DNA of 40,375 bases, from the NCBI GenBank assembly GCA_903939515.1, contig CAJAHH010000016.1, positions 1 through 40,375 on the forward strand, given 5' to 3'. This DNA is from an uncultured Verrucomicrobiota bacterium. Its GTDB lineage: Bacteria > Verrucomicrobiota > Verrucomicrobiia > Limisphaerales > UBA9464. How positions within the stretch are numbered: the stretch's first letter is position 1; each line of letters begins with the position of its first letter. Below the pieces are notes generated by a model that was given only the letters and a program-made list of their open reading frames with translations, was not told the DNA's origin and searched no databases. A program made the position numbers and the translations under genes. Below are positions 23,892 to 31,701 of the stretch, one piece after another.

Positions 23892-24176
23892 ATCCGAAAC
23901 AAGGCTCTGCTGGAACTGCTCCATGAAGTGGGCGTCAACCAGGGTGTTGAAGAGACTCGGAACATCATGGAAGGCCTTCGATCGCTGCGCCCGGAGGTGC
24001 TCGCTCTGCACTTGGAGCACTGCCAGCGAGTCAAAGCCGCCCGGCTCTGTGTGCGGTGGTCCGAAGAGTTGAACCTCCCTTGGGCCGAGACCGCCCGACG
24101 AGCGGCAACCAAACACCTGACCGGTGGCCGATGGTCGGCCCGGCTTAAAAGTGGCACCCGACTCAGCCTCCCCTGA
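23892..24176 (+). pseudogene. C-terminal remnant of an AbiEi-like antitoxin
   Basis: From the stop at 23889-23891 to TGA 24174-24176 the frame encodes about 94 residues. They read like the end of type IV AbiEi-family antitoxins: ALLELLHEVGVNQGVEET, then RSLRPEVLALHLEHCQRVKAARL, then LNLPW and a closing GGRWSARL...LSLP block, matching the family pattern of LL-x-C-x-VK-x-x-RL, W, and a Gly-rich end before a final Pro. The N-terminal winged-helix part is missing in all upstream frames, so it is a 5'-truncated relic. The nucleotidyltransferase gene at 24354 follows on the same strand, the usual antitoxin-then-toxin order. Confidence 0.55.
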
Positions 24177-24353
24177 TGAACAAGTTCCGGTTGGATTGAT
24201 CAACACGACTTCTGCGGGTGCGGCGCACATCCCGCCCAGATCTCAATTCGTTCACATGGTGGCTTGATCCGCCTCAAAAAGCCGGGACATTGGTTTTATC
24301 AATGGGGGTCTGTTAATCCGAGCCCCTGAAGAACGCCAAGCCTAACTCACCTC
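24177..24353. other. Spacer between antitoxin remnant and nucleotidyltransferase
   Basis: 177 bp with no gene. A promoter for the downstream gene is expected here, but I could not place one convincingly. Together with 23722-23891 it makes up most of the non-tRNA sequence between glycerate kinase and the nucleotidyltransferase, in which I see no other gene. Confidence 0.5.
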
Positions 24354-24887
24354 ATGATGTCAGAAGCCGAATTCTTTGCCGGAATCACCGGTAGCGAAAA
24401 TGATCTCGCCAGGTTGGTGAGAGCGCTTCGTGGCACCGGCGTTCCCTTCTGCCTGATCGGTGGGTTGGCGGTGAATCAGTATGTCGAACCCGTGGTCACG
24501 CTGGACGCCGATTTCGCCATCACCGCCTCAGATGGGGTCCGCACAGCACTCGAAGGTGCCGGGTTTGTCGTGGAGGCATTTCCCCATTCGATGAACGCCA
24601 CCCAACCGGGCAGCCGTCTTCGGATTCAAATCACCATCAACAATCGCTACGGCAGTTTCCCTTCGCGAGCCGTCGAGGGTGTCATTTTCGGAGTTCCGGT
24701 ACCGGTGGCTTCGCTCCCAGATGTGGTTCAGGGAAAGCTCTGGGCAGCGACGGACTCCTCACGTCGGTCCAGCAAGCGGGCGAAGGACGAAGCCGACTTG
24801 GTACGAATTTGCGAAAGCTATCCCCAGGTCCTGAACCTAATCCCGCCTGGAACCTTCGCCCGTATCGACGAACTTCGACAACACTGA
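24354..24887 (+). CDS. Nucleotidyltransferase-fold protein (AbiEii/MNT-like)
   Basis: A 177-residue protein with a minimal nucleotidyltransferase core: LIGGLAVN (Gly36-Gly37) and TLDADFAI (Asp51, Asp53), followed by a small C-terminal helical part (LPDVVQGKLWAA, RAKDEADLVRI). That is the pattern of AbiEii/AbiGii and MNT-type proteins found in type IV and type VII-like toxin-antitoxin pairs. The third carboxylate expected on the next strand is not obvious (RLRIQITINN), so activity is uncertain. Start ATG 24354; a second ATG follows at once. An AbiEi-like antitoxin relic lies 177 bp upstream. With its antitoxin broken, this protein may be inactive or may serve another role. Confidence 0.7.
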   Translation: MMSEAEFFAGITGSENDLARLVRALRGTGVPFCLIGGLAVNQYVEPVVTLDADFAITASDGVRTALEGAGFVVEAFPHSMNATQPGSRLRIQITINNRYGSFPSRAVEGVIFGVPVPVASLPDVVQGKLWAATDSSRRSSKRAKDEADLVRICESYPQVLNLIPPGTFARIDELRQH

Positions 24888-25248
24888 CTCGTTGGAAATG
24901 GCCGAACTGCCTCGGCTCAACAGGACCAACAACTCCCTAAGTATTGTTAAAAAAGCTATGTCTGCCCCCTTGTCCCGGCAGTCTCCCTCCAGATACGCCG
25001 AAGATCCGTGCGAGGCCGGCCCAGATGCTGAAGGAGGCAGGGGCATCGGTTCCACCTGCGTCCATTGGGCATCTGTGAGGTCCGTAGCGCCCCGCCCACA
25101 GTCCGTTGTCAAGCTCCTACAACTCGTTTTCACGCGACCACAACTTCACCCCTTCAACCCAGACCGACTTCTCAAACAGGCTCTGAAGGGATTTCGGGGC
25201 AGGCAACGATTTCTGACAAAGACCAGTGTGTTGAGATGGCTTTGATTT
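24888..25248. other. 361-bp stretch with a transposase scrap
   Basis: No intact gene. The only recognisable content is a decayed IS5-type transposase start on the minus strand (about 25044-25085). Confidence 0.5.
25044..25085 (-). pseudogene. Fragment of an IS5-family transposase N-terminus
   Basis: On the minus strand 25085-25044 encodes TDLTDAQWTQVEPM, matching the first helix of IS5/DUF4096 transposases (LTDAQW-x-x-IEP-L). A Pro-rich piece follows, then the similarity fades with apparent frameshifts. No terminal repeats or catalytic DDE residues remain. Confidence 0.5.
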
Positions 25249-26565
25249 CTACTTTGACTTGAGTCCGGCGGTGTTCACCGAAAACACACGATATCGGTGC
25301 CGTTTGCCCGGCTCGGCGGTGGTGTCGATGAAACGCAGCGGTGCCAGCGGTTGGGGTGGCGTGTCGCTGTATTGCAAGTTCTGGAAGACCGGGCGGCCGT
25401 AGGGATTCCGACCCTGTGTCGGAAAATTGGCGAGGAACCGCCCGTCACGTTCGATCACGAATCGTGCAAGGCCGCTCTCGACGTCCACTTCGGCTTCCCA
25501 AGTTAGTTCGTTGCCGACGGCCTGAAGCTTCTTAGGCGCGGGAGGTGGCGTTGGGTCGGTCACCGCAGTGTTCTTGGAATACTGAACCCAGGCGCGAGCG
25601 ATGGCCTGGTCCGGCAGCCAAACAGACCGCTCCTGGACTCCGGTGAATCGTGCTGCTGGCACTGGGATCGCGTCCGGGCCCAACGGAGCCAACCAAGCGA
25701 CCGAAGCCCGCATGGGTCTGAGGGGGGCGCCAGCTCGGGCGGGTAATCGAGCCGTGAGGCAGGCATCGAGCCACGGAATGGCCAAGTAGCGCTGATTGCC
25801 GCATTCATGGCTGGTCAACGGATCCACAGCCACGCCGATGAGCGCTCCCTGACTCCGCATCCCAACGAAAAATCGCTCCACTCCAGGCCAAACGCCGGCG
25901 AAACGGTCGGTTGGGTCCGTAACTCCTTCTTTCGTGCCGAGATTGCACATCAACGGCACCTGAACGGCGGCCTTAGAAATTATGTAAGACTCGGGCTGCC
26001 CCTCGGCCCTCGTGAGCGGTGGCACCCCGGAGCGCAACCACGCCGCAACAACCCGATCTGGATGCAGCAGCGCCATGCCACCGGCCCAATGCCCTCCCCC
26101 GCTATGGCCCCAGAGCGCCCACGGCACCGACGCCAGTTCCGGATGCCCGCACTGACGGGCCAACTCGTTCAGCGCCTTTTGAAAGGCAGCATCCGAACCC
26201 CGGCGGGGATCACACCAGAGCTGGCAATCCGCCTTGTCCGGCTGTTCATAAGCCGGTGACAGCAGCGCACAACGGTGCTTCCGGGCGAGCGCCTGCCAAT
26301 GCAAGTCATAGGCACCGGTAAGCCCCGACTTGCAGGATCCCTCGCCACATCCGTGCTGATGGACGATGACACCGCGCAACGAACGCACCTCGGGCGGAAC
26401 CCAGAGAGTGAAGTTGGCTGCATAGCCCAATCCATGAGGCGCGTCCGCGGCCTCGTGGCGCACCCGGTAGTACGGGCGATCCGCCGGTGGGAAGACGTCG
26501 TAGGGCGGCTTTTGGGCTAAAACTGCACCAACGAAACTGAAAAGCAGGACAAGAAAGCGGCGCAT
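25249..26565 (-). CDS. Secreted alpha/beta hydrolase with C-terminal FN3-like domain
   Basis: A 438-residue exported protein. The signal peptide is [17 protein letters not shown]. An alpha/beta-hydrolase or PHB-depolymerase-like core follows: [15 protein letters not shown], and the nucleophile elbow GHSGGG with Ser155 ([20 protein letters not shown]). A late [13 protein letters not shown] stretch could hold the catalytic His. Six or more cysteines suggest disulphides. Residues about 345-438 look like a fibronectin-III-like module. The substrate is unknown; such proteins in this phylum often act as esterases on plant or algal polymers. It stands alone on the minus strand between the toxin-like gene and tRNA-Ser. 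Confidence 0.75.
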   Translation of the reverse strand: MRRFLVLLFSFVGAVLAQKPPYDVFPPADRPYYRVRHEAADAPHGLGYAANFTLWVPPEVRSLRGVIVHQHGCGEGSCKSGLTGAYDLHWQALARKHRCALLSPAYEQPDKADCQLWCDPRRGSDAAFQKALNELARQCGHPELASVPWALWGHSGGGHWAGGMALLHPDRVVAAWLRSGVPPLTRAEGQPESYIISKAAVQVPLMCNLGTKEGVTDPTDRFAGVWPGVERFFVGMRSQGALIGVAVDPLTSHECGNQRYLAIPWLDACLTARLPARAGAPLRPMRASVAWLAPLGPDAIPVPAARFTGVQERSVWLPDQAIARAWVQYSKNTAVTDPTPPPAPKKLQAVGNELTWEAEVDVESGLARFVIERDGRFLANFPTQGRNPYGRPVFQNLQYSDTPPQPLAPLRFIDTTAEPGKRHRYRVFSVNTAGLKSK

Positions 26566-26824
26566 GGGGTGTGCAGAGGCTGTCCGTGCCTTCGTGCAGT
26601 TGCAAGGAATGCAGCGACTTCTCCGTGGACCGCGGAGTGCGGGAAATGCCGGGCATCACCACCCCAATTTCAATCTCGGCGACTTCGCCATAATTCAAAG
26701 GCCGACCCGTTTGAACAAAGCCGAGCGAAGCCTCCATCGCGACTTTGCTTTCAGAAGTTCGGCGTGAAGTTGAGAGTGAGAACTTGACCCTGGGATGGAG
26801 CGCATGGTCTTCTTTGCCTCCAGC

Positions 26825-26917
26825 GGAGAGGTGGCCGAGTGGCTGAAGGCGCTGGTTTGCTAAACCGGTTTACGGTCAAAAGCCGTAACGGGGGTTCGAA
26901 TCCCCCCCTCTCCGCCA
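26825..26917 (+). tRNA. tRNA-Ser (anticodon GCT)
   Basis: A class II tRNA with a long variable arm. Acceptor GGAGAGG (26825-26831) pairs with CCTCTCC (26907-26913), discriminator G, encoded CCA at 26915-26917. The anticodon stem CTGGT/ACCGG holds the loop TTGCTAA with GCT at 26859-26861. The variable arm (ACGGTCAAAAGCCGT) is followed by GGGGGTTCGAATCCCCC. It reads AGC and AGU codons. Confidence 0.97.
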
Positions 26918-27120
26918 GCTTTTATTGGGGGTTTTCAACACTTCGTTGATTCTTCCCACAAATTTCCCACGCAAGTTCTCTAAAAGTTCCATTACGGCTC
27001 AGCGCAGAGAGCCCGGAAAAGAACCCGAAAGAACGGGACTGGAATCCAATGGAAAATTCTCCGGCCTTAATTCAATAGGCCCTCACTGACCTCAGCAACT
27101 TGGCCTCAGCGACCCTTCCC

Positions 27121-27153
27121 AAAACAGGTTGCTGACCAGCCTGAGCCTGTTTT
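27121..27153. terminator. Terminator-like hairpin downstream of tRNA-Ser
   Basis: AAAACAGG (27121-27128) and CCTGTTTT (27146-27153) with a 17-nt loop that can itself form GCT/AGC. It ends in TTTT. The distance from the tRNA (about 200 bp) makes its partner gene unclear. Confidence 0.35.
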
Positions 27154-27161
27154 CCCGATCA

Positions 27162-27277
27162 AAGTCAGCGACGGGAAAATCTCCACGGAGGTCAAGATAT
27201 CGGGAATGACCCAAGTCTTCCGTTCGAACCCTCAGCCGACCGAAAAGCGTCCAGAATCGTAGCCCGACCCCGTTCCC
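27162..27277 (+). repeat. About 115-bp direct repeat flanking the peptide-transporter cassette, copy 1
   Basis: It contains GGGAATGACCCAAGTCTTC, then CCCTCAGCCGACCGAAAA and GTCCAGAA. Judged by eye, about 80% identical with 33754-33873 in the same orientation. Both copies can be read in one frame as a GMTQVF-x-SNPQPTE-x-x-PE peptide, so the repeat may descend from a coding sequence. Confidence 0.85.
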
Positions 27278-27429
27278 ACACCGACCGCTTCAAGGCCATC
27301 ATCGATCACGCCGGCGTGAACAGTTCCTACGCCCTGTATGCCACCGACATACCTCACGGTTTTCCCGAGGTCATGGGCGGCAAGCCCGTGCCGGAGAAAC
27401 CGGTCTTCGACGCGACGGAAGCGAAGTGA
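27262..27429 (+). pseudogene. Unassigned C-terminal-like ORF fragment
   Basis: An open frame without a good start ends in TGA 27427-27429. It encodes about 55 residues, among them DRFKAIIDHAGVNSSYALYA and FPEVMGGKPVPEKPVFDA, which look protein-like rather than random. I recognise no family. It begins where repeat copy 1 ends, so it may be a gene tail left by rearrangement. Confidence 0.3.
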
Positions 27430-27604
27430 TTTGTCATCGCGAGGCCCGCTTGGCCGGACTTCTCGCAATGAACTGAATCAAAAATAGCAGGCGCCGGTGC
27501 GAACACCGATGCCTCGCCGCGCTAATTCCTTATCCAACTCATTCAATATCCGGATTAGTGGTCGCGAAGCACACATGCGTTTGATACATTTAGAAGGATC
27601 CCCC

Positions 27605-28561
27605 ATGTCAAATCAAAACCCTGCAACGTCGCTGCCGGATTCTAAAGGCTGGCTTGGCGGACTTCTCCGGAACCGCCTCGTTCTCGTCGGCGGTTGCCTG
27701 CTGGTCCTGTTGGGCCTGGCGGCGCTGACCGCACCGGTCTGGGTCAAGGCCGGGCTGCTGCTCGATCCGGCCCAACAATTCCCCACCGGCCTAGATGAGG
27801 ATGGCATGCCGGTGAAGGCCAGCGGGCAGTTCCTTGTCGGCACGGACAACCTCGGGCGCGATGTGTTCAGCCGCGCGATTCACGGGACGCGGGTGTCGCT
27901 CACCGTTGGGGTGGCGGGAATGCTCACGGCGATGCTGATTGGGGTGGTGGTCGGAGTGGTCGCCGGATTTCGCGGCGGGACAATGGACCTGCTGTTGATG
28001 CGCTTCACGGATATGAACATGACGTTGCCGGGCATCCTGCTGGCGATCGCGTTCGCCGGAGTCATGGACGGGCGCACCCTGCACCTGCATCCGAGCTTCC
28101 TGCCGTGGCACTGGCTCGATGTGAAATTGGAGCGCGGGATGGTCAGCCTGTTCCTCATCATCGGTTTCGTCTGCTGGCCCGGCATGGTGCGGGTGATTCG
28201 AGCCCAGGTGCTGAGCGTCAAGGAACGGGAGTTCATCATGGCGTCCCGGGCGCTGGGCGCTTCGGATGCGCGGCTGATCTTTGGCCACGTCCTGCCCAAT
28301 ATTCTGCCTACCATCATCGTGATGGCGGCCATGCTGACGGCGAACACCATCATGCTCGAAGCCGGCCTCAGCTATCTAGGCATCGGCGTGCCGGCACCCG
28401 CGCCGACCTGGGGCGCGATGATCACCGACGGCCAGCCCTACTTCATCACCGCGCCGCATCTTGTCATCGTGCCCGGCCTCGCAATCGTAATGACGGTGCT
28501 CGCGTTCAACCTCATCGGGCAGGGTTTGCAGGAAGTGCTCGATCCGAAACGGAAGGTATGA
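27605..28561 (+). CDS. Peptide ABC transporter permease, DppC/OppC type
   Basis: About 318 residues from ATG 27605, preceded by a good SD (AGAAGGA at 27591-27597); the frame is open further up but without protein-like sequence. A short cytosolic N-terminus is followed by a first membrane helix (LVLVGGCLLVLLGLAALTAPV) and the OppC signature FLVGTDNLGRDVFSRAIHGTRVSL. Four more membrane segments follow, together with the EAA loop that contacts the ATPase (REFIMASRALGASDARLIFGHVLPN). Together with the B-type permease at 30622 it would form the channel. It is the first gene of the operon, which is unusual: in most Opp/Dpp operons the binding protein and B permease come first. Confidence 0.92.
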   Translation: MSNQNPATSLPDSKGWLGGLLRNRLVLVGGCLLVLLGLAALTAPVWVKAGLLLDPAQQFPTGLDEDGMPVKASGQFLVGTDNLGRDVFSRAIHGTRVSLTVGVAGMLTAMLIGVVVGVVAGFRGGTMDLLLMRFTDMNMTLPGILLAIAFAGVMDGRTLHLHPSFLPWHWLDVKLERGMVSLFLIIGFVCWPGMVRVIRAQVLSVKEREFIMASRALGASDARLIFGHVLPNILPTIIVMAAMLTANTIMLEAGLSYLGIGVPAPAPTWGAMITDGQPYFITAPHLVIVPGLAIVMTVLAFNLIGQGLQEVLDPKRKV

Positions 28562-28564
28562 GGG

Positions 28565-28709
28565 GTTTTCTACAGAAGGAAACGAAGACAACGAAGGTGA
28601 AAGCATCCGGCGCTACGTCACCCTTAAACGAATCCCATTGGGGTTGGCTTAGTCCGCTCCTCACACCTTTCTCTCCGTCTTCGTTCCCTTCGTTTGCTTC
28701 TGTGAAAAC
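28565..28709 (+). repeat. Inverted-repeat element A in the transporter operon
   Basis: About 145 bp. The left arm (TTTTCTACAGAAGGAAACGAAG, 28566-28587) is a near-complement of the right arm (CTTCGTTTGCTTCTGTGAAAA near 28688-28708). The element fills the whole gap between the permease stop and the binding-protein start, and its right arm contains the GTG start codon. About 88% identical to element B. Confidence 0.85.
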
Positions 28710-30270
28710 CCTCTTCCTTCTTCTTCTGTTCACCACGGCCGCTTTGTGCGCTGCCGAAACGCCGCGACGCCCGAAAATCCTCCGGCTCGCCCGCACCGAC
28801 GACCCGATGACTCTCGATCCGTCGACCATGCAAACTATGGTCGACGGGTTGTTTTGGCCGCTCCTGTATCTGCCGCTGCTCGACATCACAAACCGGACCG
28901 ATCTGGTGCCCTGCGCAGCGCGGGCCTGGAACGTCTCGCCGGACAAGCGCGTTTTCACCCTGTGGCTGCGGCCCGGAGTGAGGTTTTCCAACGGGCGCGA
29001 AGTCACCGCCGCCGACTATGTTTATGGGCTGGAGCGGTGTCTCAACCCTGCCACTGGCTCGAGTTGGTCGGGATTTTTGAAGGGCATCCGCGGCGCGCAA
29101 GCGTTCATTAACGGCAAAACCAATCACGTAAACGGCGTACGCGCCCCGTCTGCCGACACGCTGGTCATCGAATTGGAGCGCAGTGATCCCGCGTTTCTCT
29201 ACTTTCTGGCATCCTCTCCGGGAACTGCGGTACCACGGGAAGAGGTGGAGCGACTGGGACCCGCTTTCTCTGTCCGGCCGGTGGGCAACGGTCCGTATGT
29301 CGTTCAGAAGTGGGTGCGGGGCGCGCGGCTGCAGTTGGCCCGCAACCCTCATTACCAAGGCCCTGAGCCGCAGCATCTAGACGGGGTGGATGTCCTGATC
29401 GGCGGTGACTCGACCACGCTTCTGATGATGTTCGAGCGGGGAGAATTGGACGTGTCTCAACCTCTGTCCCCTCCGTTCCCAAGTTTTCTCCGCCTTAAGA
29501 ATGATCCGCGCTGGCGTGGCCTGATTGAACGGGAAACATTGTTTGGGACCCTCGGCATCATCCTCAACACCACAATTCCACCGCTTAACAACCGGCTGGT
29601 GCGCCAGGCGATCAACCATGCGATCAACCGGGATCTCCGGATGAATGTGGCCCAGGGACTGTCCACGCACGCGGAGGGCATGCTGCCGCCCATCATGTCG
29701 GGCTATAACCCCCGTCTGCGCGGCTACGACTACAATCCCGAAAAAGCCCGCGAGATCCTCCGACAATCGGGCCTACCGCTGCCGCTGCACACCGTCTTAT
29801 GGCACGATCCAATATATTCCGATAAGGCCCAGGGGCTCCAATGGGACTTGGATCAAGTCGGGATCAAAGTGGAACTCAAGGCCGTCTTGTTCAGCCAGCT
29901 CACCCCAGCGCAGAAGACGGGCGACCGCGTGCCAATGGCGTTGGACGGTTATTTTTCGATTTCCCCAGATCCGGTGGACATGCTGGGGGGCAATTTCGAT
30001 GGCCGGACCATCAAGAACGATTCGGCGTTTAACTTTGCGTTCTACAACAACCCCGAGGTCAACCGACTCTTGGACCTGGCGGCGCCGGAGGTGGAACTGT
30101 CCAAACGTTACGCGCTCTATCATCAGGTCGAGGAACTCATCGTGCGAGACGCTCCCTGGGTGTTTCTCGGACATCCGAATCTCGTGGTCCTGCGCCAGCC
30201 TTGGATCAAGGGGCCGCTCGTCGAGCCGCTCTGGTGGTATCGCTACGACCGGGTGTCGATTGAAGAATAG
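28702..30270 (+). CDS. Peptide ABC transporter substrate-binding protein (SBP family 5)
   Basis: 522 residues from GTG 28702, which gives a signal peptide (VKTLFLLLLFTTAALCAAE); an in-frame ATG at 28558 would place element A inside the protein. The family 5 (OppA/DppA/MppA) pattern is clear: LRLARTDDPMTLDPS, VPCAARAWNVSPDKRVFTLWLRPGVRFSNG, VTAADYVYGLERCLNP, GNGPYVVQKWVRGARLQLARNPHY, LLMMFERGELDV, LVRQAINHAINRD and MLPP...GYNPRLRGYDYNPEKAREIL. A Cys follows Leu near the cleavage site, but the lipobox is poor, so it is probably free in the periplasm. It captures oligopeptides for the permease pair. The 5' end plus element A is duplicated at 30330-30520. Confidence 0.93.
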   Translation: MKTLFLLLLFTTAALCAAETPRRPKILRLARTDDPMTLDPSTMQTMVDGLFWPLLYLPLLDITNRTDLVPCAARAWNVSPDKRVFTLWLRPGVRFSNGREVTAADYVYGLERCLNPATGSSWSGFLKGIRGAQAFINGKTNHVNGVRAPSADTLVIELERSDPAFLYFLASSPGTAVPREEVERLGPAFSVRPVGNGPYVVQKWVRGARLQLARNPHYQGPEPQHLDGVDVLIGGDSTTLLMMFERGELDVSQPLSPPFPSFLRLKNDPRWRGLIERETLFGTLGIILNTTIPPLNNRLVRQAINHAINRDLRMNVAQGLSTHAEGMLPPIMSGYNPRLRGYDYNPEKAREILRQSGLPLPLHTVLWHDPIYSDKAQGLQWDLDQVGIKVELKAVLFSQLTPAQKTGDRVPMALDGYFSISPDPVDMLGGNFDGRTIKNDSAFNFAFYNNPEVNRLLDLAAPEVELSKRYALYHQVEELIVRDAPWVFLGHPNLVVLRQPWIKGPLVEPLWWYRYDRVSIEE

Positions 30271-30329
30271 ATGAAACAGAAGGCAACAGCAGGAAGCACA
30301 ACTAAGAGCAGCTGCGCTCCAGCGGGGAA

Positions 30330-30472
30330 TTTTTCACAGAAGGAAACGAAGAAAACGACGGTGAAAGCATCTGGCGCCACGTCACCCTTAAACGAATCCC
30401 GTTGGGATTGGCTTAGTCCGCCCTCACTCCTTTCGGTCCGTCTTCGTTCCCTTCGTTTGCTTCTGTGAAAAC
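30330..30472 (+). repeat. Inverted-repeat element B in the transporter operon
   Basis: About 143 bp. The left arm (TTTTTCACAGAAGGAAACGA, 30330-30349) is a near-complement of the right arm ending at 30472 (CTTCGTTTGCTTCTGTGAAA). The interior also matches element A (GTGAAAGCAT, CACGTCACCCTTAAACGAAT, TTGGCTTAGTCCG). Confidence 0.85.
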
Positions 30473-30566
30473 TCTCTTCCTGCTTCTTCTGTTTACCGCG
30501 ACCGCTTTATGCGCATCCGAGACCGTCATGGGCGGGCCATCGATTCCCCGAAGAAATAGTGCCTAA
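30465..30566 (+). pseudogene. Orphan duplicate of the binding-protein signal peptide
   Basis: GTG 30465 opens 33 codons ending in TAA 30564-30566. The first 19 encode VKTLFLLLLFTATALCASE, nearly the same as the signal peptide of the upstream binding protein (residues 1-19). The match then stops. It is the stub of a second binding-protein gene, or of a partial tandem duplication that took element B along. It overlaps the leader region of the next permease gene. Confidence 0.7.
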
Positions 30567-30621
30567 CGGCAACAGCAATCTGTTAACCTCTGCGGCTCCC
30601 CCACGAAATCAAACAAACGCC

Positions 30622-31545
30622 ATGCTCTTACGACTCGGCAACCGGTTGTTCTGGTCGGCCGTGACCCTGCTCGGCACGGCCGTGCTCACGTTCTTGCTCG
30701 TCAACGCGGTTCCCGGAGACGTGGCGCGCGTCATCGCCGGGCCAAAGGCATCGCCCGAAGTGATCAAGGCGATCCACACGAAGTTTCATCTCGATGAACC
30801 GATTTGGAAACGTCTGGGCTATCATTTGAATAACCTGGCCCACGGAGATCTGGGGCAGTCCTACGTCACAGAACAACCGGTGGCCGAAGCCATCTTGACC
30901 CGGCTGCCGACGACTGCTGCCTTATCCACCCTAGCCATCATCCTCTGGATGTTCCTCGCCGTGCCGCTGGGCGTGCTGACCGCCAAATACAGCGGGTCGT
31001 GGTTCGACCGCTTCGTGCTGGTGATGGCCACACTCTCCCTCTCGCTGCCCGCCTTCTGGCTCGCGCGCATGCTTCAGTATTGGCTTTCCTACAAGATGGG
31101 CTGGTTTCCGGTGGCGGGGTTTCGCGGCTTCTCTCATTTGCTGCTGCCCGCGGGGACGCTCGCGCTGTTGTTCGTGGGCTACTACGCCCGACTCATCCAC
31201 AGCAACATGACCGAAGTGCTCAACAGCCCCTACGTCCGCGCCGCCCGGGCCAAGGGCGCTCCGGAAACGGTGGTGTTGTTCCGGCACGGCCTGCGCAATG
31301 CGATGATCCCGGTCGTCACCATTCTCGCCATGGACGTGGCTGGGCTGCTCGGCGGAGTGATGTTCACCGAGAACGTCTTCGCGCTGCCCGGCATCGGCAC
31401 GCTGGCGGTGCAAAGTGTGTTCAACCTCGACGTGCCGGTCATCATGGGAACGGTGATGTTCAGCGCCGTCCTCGTCGTGGCTGCCAACCTGATGGTGGAC
31501 GTGCTGTATCAGTGGATCGATCCGCGCATCAAATCGGCGGCGTGA
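30622..31545 (+). CDS. Peptide ABC transporter permease, DppB/OppB type
   Basis: 307 residues from ATG 30622 (MLLRLGNRLFWSAVTLLGTA); the open frame begins 21 codons earlier with unlikely sequence. The OppB signature is present: the first helix is followed by LLVNAVPGDVARVIAG, then FHLDEPIWKRLGYHLNNLAHGDLG, then PTTAALSTLAIILW. Six membrane segments are expected. The EAA loop is YVRAARAKGAPETVVLFRHGLRN, and the conserved GGVMFTENVFALPGIGTLAVQSV ends the core. Pairs with the C-type permease at 27605. Confidence 0.93.
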   Translation: MLLRLGNRLFWSAVTLLGTAVLTFLLVNAVPGDVARVIAGPKASPEVIKAIHTKFHLDEPIWKRLGYHLNNLAHGDLGQSYVTEQPVAEAILTRLPTTAALSTLAIILWMFLAVPLGVLTAKYSGSWFDRFVLVMATLSLSLPAFWLARMLQYWLSYKMGWFPVAGFRGFSHLLLPAGTLALLFVGYYARLIHSNMTEVLNSPYVRAARAKGAPETVVLFRHGLRNAMIPVVTILAMDVAGLLGGVMFTENVFALPGIGTLAVQSVFNLDVPVIMGTVMFSAVLVVAANLMVDVLYQWIDPRIKSAA

Positions 31546-31549
31546 TGGG

Positions 31550-31701
31550 GATCTTTACAGAAGGCAACGAAGGGAACGAAGAAGACGGGGAAATCAACAC
31601 CTGACAGGTCACGGCCAGATCAACCACCACTTGCAACCCGCCAAACCAAAAGCACGAAGCGCCAATTTATCAGGGCTCTTTCGGTTCCTTCTGTAAAAAT
31701 C
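31550..31701 (+). repeat. Inverted-repeat element C in the transporter operon
   Basis: About 152 bp. The left arm GATCTTTACAGAAGGCAACG (31550-31569) pairs with the right arm CGGTTCCTTCTGTAAAAATC (31682-31701), which ends exactly before the ATG of the next gene. The arms belong to the same family as those of A and B (ACAGAAGG-x-AACGAAG), but the interior is different. Confidence 0.8.

Larger units (their letters stand above)
26566..27604. other. About 1 kb with only a tRNA, repeats and gene fragments
   Basis: Apart from tRNA-Ser (26825-26917) I see a hairpin (27121-27153), copy 1 of the cassette-flanking direct repeat (about 27162-27277) and a short open frame of unknown origin (27262-27429). 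26566-26824 should contain the promoters of the hydrolase and the tRNA; a TTGACC -35-like box at 26784 lacks a clear -10. Confidence 0.6.

Noticed and set aside
28702-28760. Lipoprotein signal in the binding protein
   Set aside because: Cys16 is preceded by Leu rather than Gly/Ala/Ser, so the lipobox is poor; ordinary secretion is preferred.
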